DNA from: Microbacterium sp. LWH13-1.2
GTDB taxonomy: Bacteria > Actinomycetota > Actinomycetes > Actinomycetales > Microbacteriaceae
DNA: 64,000 bases
Direction: 5' to 3'
Assembly (NCBI RefSeq): GCF_038397735.1
Contig: NZ_CP151635.1
Coordinates: 2,108,001-2,172,000, forward strand
In this document: positions 60,504-64,000 of the stretch, one piece after another
Layout: every line of letters begins with the position of its first letter
Numbering within the stretch: the first letter of the stretch is position 1
The notes under the pieces: model-generated
Seen by the model: only the letters and a program-made list of their open reading frames with translations
What the model was told of the DNA's origin: nothing
The model's database searches: none
Position numbers and translations under genes: made by a program

Positions 60504-62690
60504 ATGTCCAGCCCTGAGCACGCGCCCACTCCGCCGACCCGCGAACGCACGCGTCGACACTCCTGGGTCCGCGTCCTCATCCCCGTGGTCCTGATCCTCG
60601 TCTGGTTGGTGGGCGCAGGACTCGGCGGTCCGCTGTTCGGCAAGGTCGACGAGGTGTCGTCGAACGACCAGACCAGCTACCTGCCCGAGTCTGCTGACGC
60701 CACGCAGGTGCAGAAGCTCCTCGGGGAGTTCAACGACAGCGACGCGATCCCTGCCATCGCCGTCTTCGTCGCCGATGGCGAGCTCTCGGAGTCCGACATC
60801 CAGACCATCTCGGATGCCGTCGCGGACGCCCCCTCCGTGGAAGGTGTGAGCGAGGACGTGTCACCCGCGCTCACCTCGGAGGACGGCAAGGCGATCCAGG
60901 CGTTCATTCCGATCGAGGGCGACGCAGAGCTGGCAGACGCGATCGAGGCGCTGGGTGCGCAGCTCCGCGACGCCGCTCCCGATGGCGTCACCGTCTACAT
61001 CACGGGACCTGCCGGCTTCAGCGCCGACCTCGTCGCCGGCTTCGCCGGTATCGACGGCCTGCTGCTCGGTGTCGCCCTCCTGGCCGTCCTCGTCATCCTC
61101 GTGCTGGTCTACCGTTCCTTGCTGCTGCCGATCGTCGTGCTCTCGACCAGTCTGTTCGCCCTGTGCGTGGCGCTGCTGGTCGTGTGGTGGTTGGCCAAAT
61201 TCGAGGTGCTGCTGCTCAGCGGCCAGACGCAGGGCATCCTGTTCATCCTGGTGATCGGAGCCGCCACCGACTACGCCCTTCTGTTCGTCGCGAGGTTCCG
61301 AGAAGAGCTGCGCATCGCACAGGACAAGGGCACTGCCGTGCTGGCCGCCTGGAAGGGCTCGTTCGAGCCGATCGTGGCCTCCGGCGGAACCGTGATCGCA
61401 GGGCTCCTGTGCCTGCTGCTCAGCGACCTCAAGTCGAACAGCACGCTCGGCCCGGTGGCCGCGATCGGCATCGTGTTCGCGATGCTCGCGGCGCTCACCC
61501 TGCTGCCGGCACTGCTGCTGCTGTTCGGACGTGCGGTCTTCTGGCCCCGGCGCCCGAAGTTCGAGCCGGAGGTCGTGGCCGAAGAGCACGGTATGCGCAA
61601 GACCGGCCTGTGGGCACGACTGGCGCATCTGATCACGAAGCGCCCTCGCATCATCTGGGTCGTCACGACGCTGGTGCTGCTGGCGGGTGCCGCGGGTGTG
61701 CTGCAGCTCAACGCCGTCGGCGTTCCGCAGTCCGATCTGGTGCTCGGCGCGTCCGAGGCCCGGGACGGTCAGGTCGCGCTCGGCGAGCACTTCCCCGGCG
61801 GCTCCGGCAGCCCGGTGTACGTCGTGGTCGCGGAGGAGCAGCTGCAGGATGCGGCCGATGTGCTCCTCGCCGACGACGGGATCGACGGGGTGACGGTCAC
61901 GGCAGCCGATTCGCCGAGCGGTTCGGCCACGGTCACCGCGGACGGACTGGAAGCGGTCGGCCCTCCGGGAACAGCTGCCGCTGAGCCCACCGTCGTCGAC
62001 GGCGAGGTGCTGTTGCAGGGAACGCTGACGGACGCGGCCGACTCCGACGCGGCGGCCGCGACCGTTCGGGACCTGCGCACTCAGCTCGACGACCTCGACG
62101 CTCTCGTCGGTGGAGTCACGGCGACGGCCATCGACACGAACGACGCATCCATTCATGATCGCAACCTGATCATCCCGGTGATCCTGGTCGTCATCATGCT
62201 CATCCTGATGCTGCTGCTGCGGTCGATCCTTGCACCGGTGCTGCTGATCCTCACGACCGTGCTGTCATTCGGCACGGCGATGGGCGTCTCGGCACTGGTC
62301 TTCAACGGCGTGTTCGACTTCCCGGGCGCCGACCCCGCGGTTCCGCTCTACGGATTCGTGTTCCTCGTGGCGCTGGGCATCGACTACAACATCTTCCTGA
62401 TGACCAGGGTGCGGGAGGAATCGCTCGAGCATGGAACCCGTGAGGGGGTGCTCCGGGGCCTGTCGATCACGGGCGGCGTCATCACATCGGCCGGGCTGGT
62501 TCTTGCGGCGACGTTCGCTGCGCTCTCGGTGATCCCGATCCTGTTCCTCGTGCAGCTCGCGTTCATCGTCGCGTTCGGCGTGCTGCTCGACACGTTCGTG
62601 GTGCGCTCGCTGCTGGTGCCGGCTCTCGCCTACGACCTGGGTCGAGTCATCTGGTGGCCGTCGAAGCTGTGGCGTCGCGGCCGGGACTGA
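60504..62690 (+). CDS. MMPL/RND-family transporter of the carotenoid operon
   Basis: 728 residues. Two MMPL repeats, each with an exported loop and a five- to six-helix bundle: DYALLFVARFREEL near residue 255 and DYNIFLMTRVREESL near 630 are the conserved proton-relay helices. In C. glutamicum an MMPL gene lies inside the crt operon (between crtE and crtB); here it closes the operon, 45 nt after crtEb, with its own GAGAGGA site 6 nt before ATG 60504. It may place carotenoid or a lipid in the membrane; the substrate is unproven. Confidence 0.92.
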   Translation: MSSPEHAPTPPTRERTRRHSWVRVLIPVVLILVWLVGAGLGGPLFGKVDEVSSNDQTSYLPESADATQVQKLLGEFNDSDAIPAIAVFVADGELSESDIQTISDAVADAPSVEGVSEDVSPALTSEDGKAIQAFIPIEGDAELADAIEALGAQLRDAAPDGVTVYITGPAGFSADLVAGFAGIDGLLLGVALLAVLVILVLVYRSLLLPIVVLSTSLFALCVALLVVWWLAKFEVLLLSGQTQGILFILVIGAATDYALLFVARFREELRIAQDKGTAVLAAWKGSFEPIVASGGTVIAGLLCLLLSDLKSNSTLGPVAAIGIVFAMLAALTLLPALLLLFGRAVFWPRRPKFEPEVVAEEHGMRKTGLWARLAHLITKRPRIIWVVTTLVLLAGAAGVLQLNAVGVPQSDLVLGASEARDGQVALGEHFPGGSGSPVYVVVAEEQLQDAADVLLADDGIDGVTVTAADSPSGSATVTADGLEAVGPPGTAAAEPTVVDGEVLLQGTLTDAADSDAAAATVRDLRTQLDDLDALVGGVTATAIDTNDASIHDRNLIIPVILVVIMLILMLLLRSILAPVLLILTTVLSFGTAMGVSALVFNGVFDFPGADPAVPLYGFVFLVALGIDYNIFLMTRVREESLEHGTREGVLRGLSITGGVITSAGLVLAATFAALSVIPILFLVQLAFIVAFGVLLDTFVVRSLLVPALAYDLGRVIWWPSKLWRRGRD

Positions 62691-62695
62691 TGGGG

Positions 62696-62769
62696 TGCCC
62701 TCGACTGGATTCGAACCAGCGACCTGCCCTTTAGGAGAGGGCTGCTCTATCCTGCTGAGCTACGGGGGC
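62696..62769 (-). tRNA. tRNA-Arg (anticodon CCT)
   Basis: 74-nt cloverleaf on the minus strand. Anticodon loop CTCCTAA between GCCCT and AGGGC gives CCT, reading AGG. D arm GCTCAGCAGGATAGAGC and T arm GCTGGTTCGAATCCAGT are normal. The acceptor GCCCCCG pairs with CGAGGGC except for a C5-A68 mismatch. Discriminator A73; CCA not encoded. Confidence 0.94.
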
Positions 62770-62804
62770 GAGGCTTCCATTCTAGAGGAACCCTCGCTCC
62801 CCGA

Positions 62805-63302
62805 TCATGCCGCGAGTGCCAGGTACGGCTCCCACCGAGGATCGCTGCGTTCGATGCCGCGGACAGTCCAGGCGGTGCCGTGCGGCGGCCGAGGCGCGAA
62901 CCGCAGCTCCCACCTCATCTCCTGCGGTGTGCGGTCGCTCTTGGTGTTGTTGCAGCGAAGGCAGCAGGCGACCAGGTTCTCCCAGGAGTCCGCTCCCCCG
63001 CGTGAACGGGGCATCACATGGTCGATGGTCGAGGCCGCTTTGCCGCAGTATCCGCAGCGATGGTTGTCGCGACGCAGCACTCCCCGCCGGGTCACAGGCA
63101 CCCGCCGGCTGATCGGGATACGGACGTAGCGCGAGAGGACGATGACGGCGGGGCGATCGTAGACTCCGTGGCTGCCCCAGACGGGGTCGTCCTCGATGTG
63201 TTCGACCACGGTCGCCTTGTCATTCATGACCAGGACCAGGGCTCTCTTGAACGACACGATCGCGAGCGGTTCGTATCCTGCGTTCAGTACAAGTGTGCGC
63301 AT
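62805..63302 (-). CDS. HNH endonuclease
   Basis: 165 residues. MRTLVLNAGYEPLAIVSFKRALVLVMNDKA is the standard start of this actinobacterial group; CGYCGKAASTIDHVMPRSRGGADSWENLVACCLRCNNTKSDRT is the zinc-bound HNH nuclease core with CxxC pairs. It probably cuts DNA, but its role in the host is unknown; the family is nearly universal in Actinobacteria. GAGAGG 6 nt upstream favours ATG 63302 over 63308. Confidence 0.93.
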   Translation of the reverse strand: MRTLVLNAGYEPLAIVSFKRALVLVMNDKATVVEHIEDDPVWGSHGVYDRPAVIVLSRYVRIPISRRVPVTRRGVLRRDNHRCGYCGKAASTIDHVMPRSRGGADSWENLVACCLRCNNTKSDRTPQEMRWELRFAPRPPHGTAWTVRGIERSDPRWEPYLALAA

Positions 63303-63393
63303 CGTCATCCTCTCGATCCGCCGGGACGGCTTCCCGGCACTCTCGACTCACACGAAGCCGCACAGGGCGGAAGCGTTCGCGGGGATGCAAAAA
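63303..63393. promoter_or_regulatory. HNH gene leader with short hairpin
   Basis: A perfect 7-bp hairpin GCCGGGA/TCCCGGC (63320-63338, 5-nt loop) lies just upstream of the HNH ribosome site. No clear TANNNT box could be fixed. The rest is featureless. Confidence 0.4.
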
Positions 63394-63417
63394 AGGCGCT
63401 GTCTACAGACAGCGCCT
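63389..63417 (-). terminator. Rho-independent terminator with T tract
   Basis: Stem AGGCGCTGTC (63394-63403) with its exact complement (63408-63417) and a 4-nt loop; the plus-strand A run at 63389-63394 is a T tract after the stem on the minus strand. It should end leftward transcripts from the M23 peptidase side and insulate the HNH gene. Confidence 0.88.
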
Positions 63418-63632
63418 CATGCGCACGGCAAGACCGTGGCGTCCCTGCGGACGATGCAGAAGGACGTGACGACCGAGGGCATCCATGGTTCGGATGTTCG
63501 GTATTCGCTCCATCAGCTTCTCCCGACTATGCGACAACGGGTTCAGGCTAACCCATCGGGAGTGCTCGAAGGCCAAACGGCGGGTGAACGCCTGAAGGCG
63601 TGTCCGAACAGGAGTGCGTCGGGTGACCGTGC
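63418..63632. other. Intergenic stretch between M23 peptidase and terminator
   Basis: A 215-nt 3' region of the peptidase transcript. On the minus strand it holds a 36-codon frame (63513-63403, start MERIPNIRTM) with GGGAG 8 nt upstream and a TAGCCT hexamer near 63555, ending inside the terminator stem. Its codons (ATA, CGA, AGG, TGT) are unlike those of neighbouring genes, so I do not call it a gene. Confidence 0.4.
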
Positions 63633-64000
63633 TCAGCCGGCGTTGGCGGCGAGCCAGGCGATCGGCTCCATGAGCCCGCCGTTGACGTGCACCTCGAAGT
63701 GGAGGTGGTTCGCGGTCGAGCGTCCGGTGCTGCCGACGAAGCCGATGAGCTGCCCGGCGGCCACGGTCTCGCCGGCCTGGACCTGACGCGAACCGTAGAT
63801 CATGTGACCGTAGGTGGTCTGCACTCGCTGGCCACCGACGACGCTGTCGAGCATGACGCACACGCCGTATCCGCCGATGCTCTCAGCGGAGGCGCGGACG
63901 ACACCGGCGGCTGCCGCGTAGATCGGGGTTCCGGCCGGAGCCAGCATGTCGGCACCCTGGTGGGCTCCGCCGACGGTGCGGCTGACGCTGTACGACCCCT
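63633..64000 (-). CDS. M23-family peptidase (LytM domain), N-terminus outside the window
   Basis: The last 122 codons or so are visible; the frame is open at base 64000. HQGADMLAPAGTPIYAAAAG holds the HxxAD zinc motif, TTYGHMIYGSRQVQAGETVAAGQLIGFVGSTGRSTANHLHFEVHVNG the active-site HxH. LytM/M23 enzymes cut peptidoglycan cross-bridges and usually carry signal peptides or membrane anchors, which would lie outside. Partial gene. Confidence 0.93.
   Translation of the reverse strand, partial: GSYSVSRTVGGAHQGADMLAPAGTPIYAAAAGVVRASAESIGGYGVCVMLDSVVGGQRVQTTYGHMIYGSRQVQAGETVAAGQLIGFVGSTGRSTANHLHFEVHVNGGLMEPIAWLAANAG

Noticed and set aside
60861..62156. A 431-codon frame antisense to the MMPL transporter
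   Set aside because: Gln/Asp/Arg/His-rich with no domain; the plus strand encodes a clear MMPL protein.
63403..63513. 36-codon frame as a gene
   Set aside because: Codon use (ATA, CGA, AGG, TGT) is unlike other genes and its stop lies in the terminator; kept only as a low-interest observation.
63389..63632. 6C RNA or tmRNA near the terminator
   Set aside because: No paired hairpins with runs of six or more C in the loops, and no tRNA-like ends or CCA.

Overview
The window is high-GC (roughly 70%) actinobacterial chromosome. It has dense, mostly 4-nt-overlapping operons, strong G/C third codon positions, an Lsr2 gene, an HNH protein and small protein families typical of Microbacteriaceae, and a C50-carotenoid gene set. 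The best guess is a Microbacterium-like organism. It reads as ordinary chromosome with several accessory catabolic and transport modules; no rRNA, CRISPR array, insertion sequence or prophage structural gene was seen.

Layout. 1-8.7 kb: a DUF255 thioredoxin-fold protein (cut by the left edge), an FMN reductase, an aldo/keto reductase, a membrane acyltransferase-like protein, the 1300-residue helicase HrpA and a quinone-reductase-type MDR enzyme. 8.7-18.1 kb: a divergent locus that looks built for organosulfur scavenging. On the minus strand is a five-gene peptide/opine-type ABC importer plus an alkanesulfonate-type flavin monooxygenase; on the plus strand are a hydrolase, an O-acetylhomoserine sulfhydrylase and a second flavin monooxygenase. 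18.2-20.1 kb: a Gfo/Idh/MocA dehydrogenase and a NYN-LOTUS protein. 20.2-31.7 kb: a sugar or polyol catabolic region with a CUT2-type ABC importer, two Gfo/Idh/MocA dehydrogenases, three xylose-isomerase-like TIM barrels, a Dabb protein, and ROK and TetR regulators. 31.8-45.5 kb: small operons and housekeeping genes, including an XRE/ImmA regulator group, pgi, tRNA-Ala(CGC), galU, 5-formyl-THF cycloligase, fmdB and mscL. 45.5-50.2 kb: a large helicase/nuclease-like protein with degenerate catalytic motifs and an alkyltransferase-like protein lacking the active-site Cys. 50.2-53.2 kb: a monocarboxylate (acetate) symporter with its DUF485 partner, divergent from a RamA-like GAF-LuxR regulator. 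53.2-53.7 kb: a guanidine-III riboswitch in front of an SMR guanidinium exporter. 53.7-62.7 kb: lsr2, a divergent CrtR-type MarR repressor, and the operon idi-crtE-crtB-crtI-crtYe-crtYf-crtEb-mmpL for a cyclic C50 carotenoid. The right end holds tRNA-Arg(CCT), an HNH endonuclease and the C-terminal part of an M23 peptidase.

A regularity across the whole window decides many starts: at least 22 genes have a TANNNT hexamer exactly 6 or 7 nt before the start codon, the arrangement expected for a -10 box driving a leaderless mRNA. Genes inside operons, or with long leaders, instead have AGGAG-type ribosome binding sites. The two classes are used below to choose starts.

Coordinates were derived by reading the sequence. 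Family assignments come from recognised motifs, not database searches.
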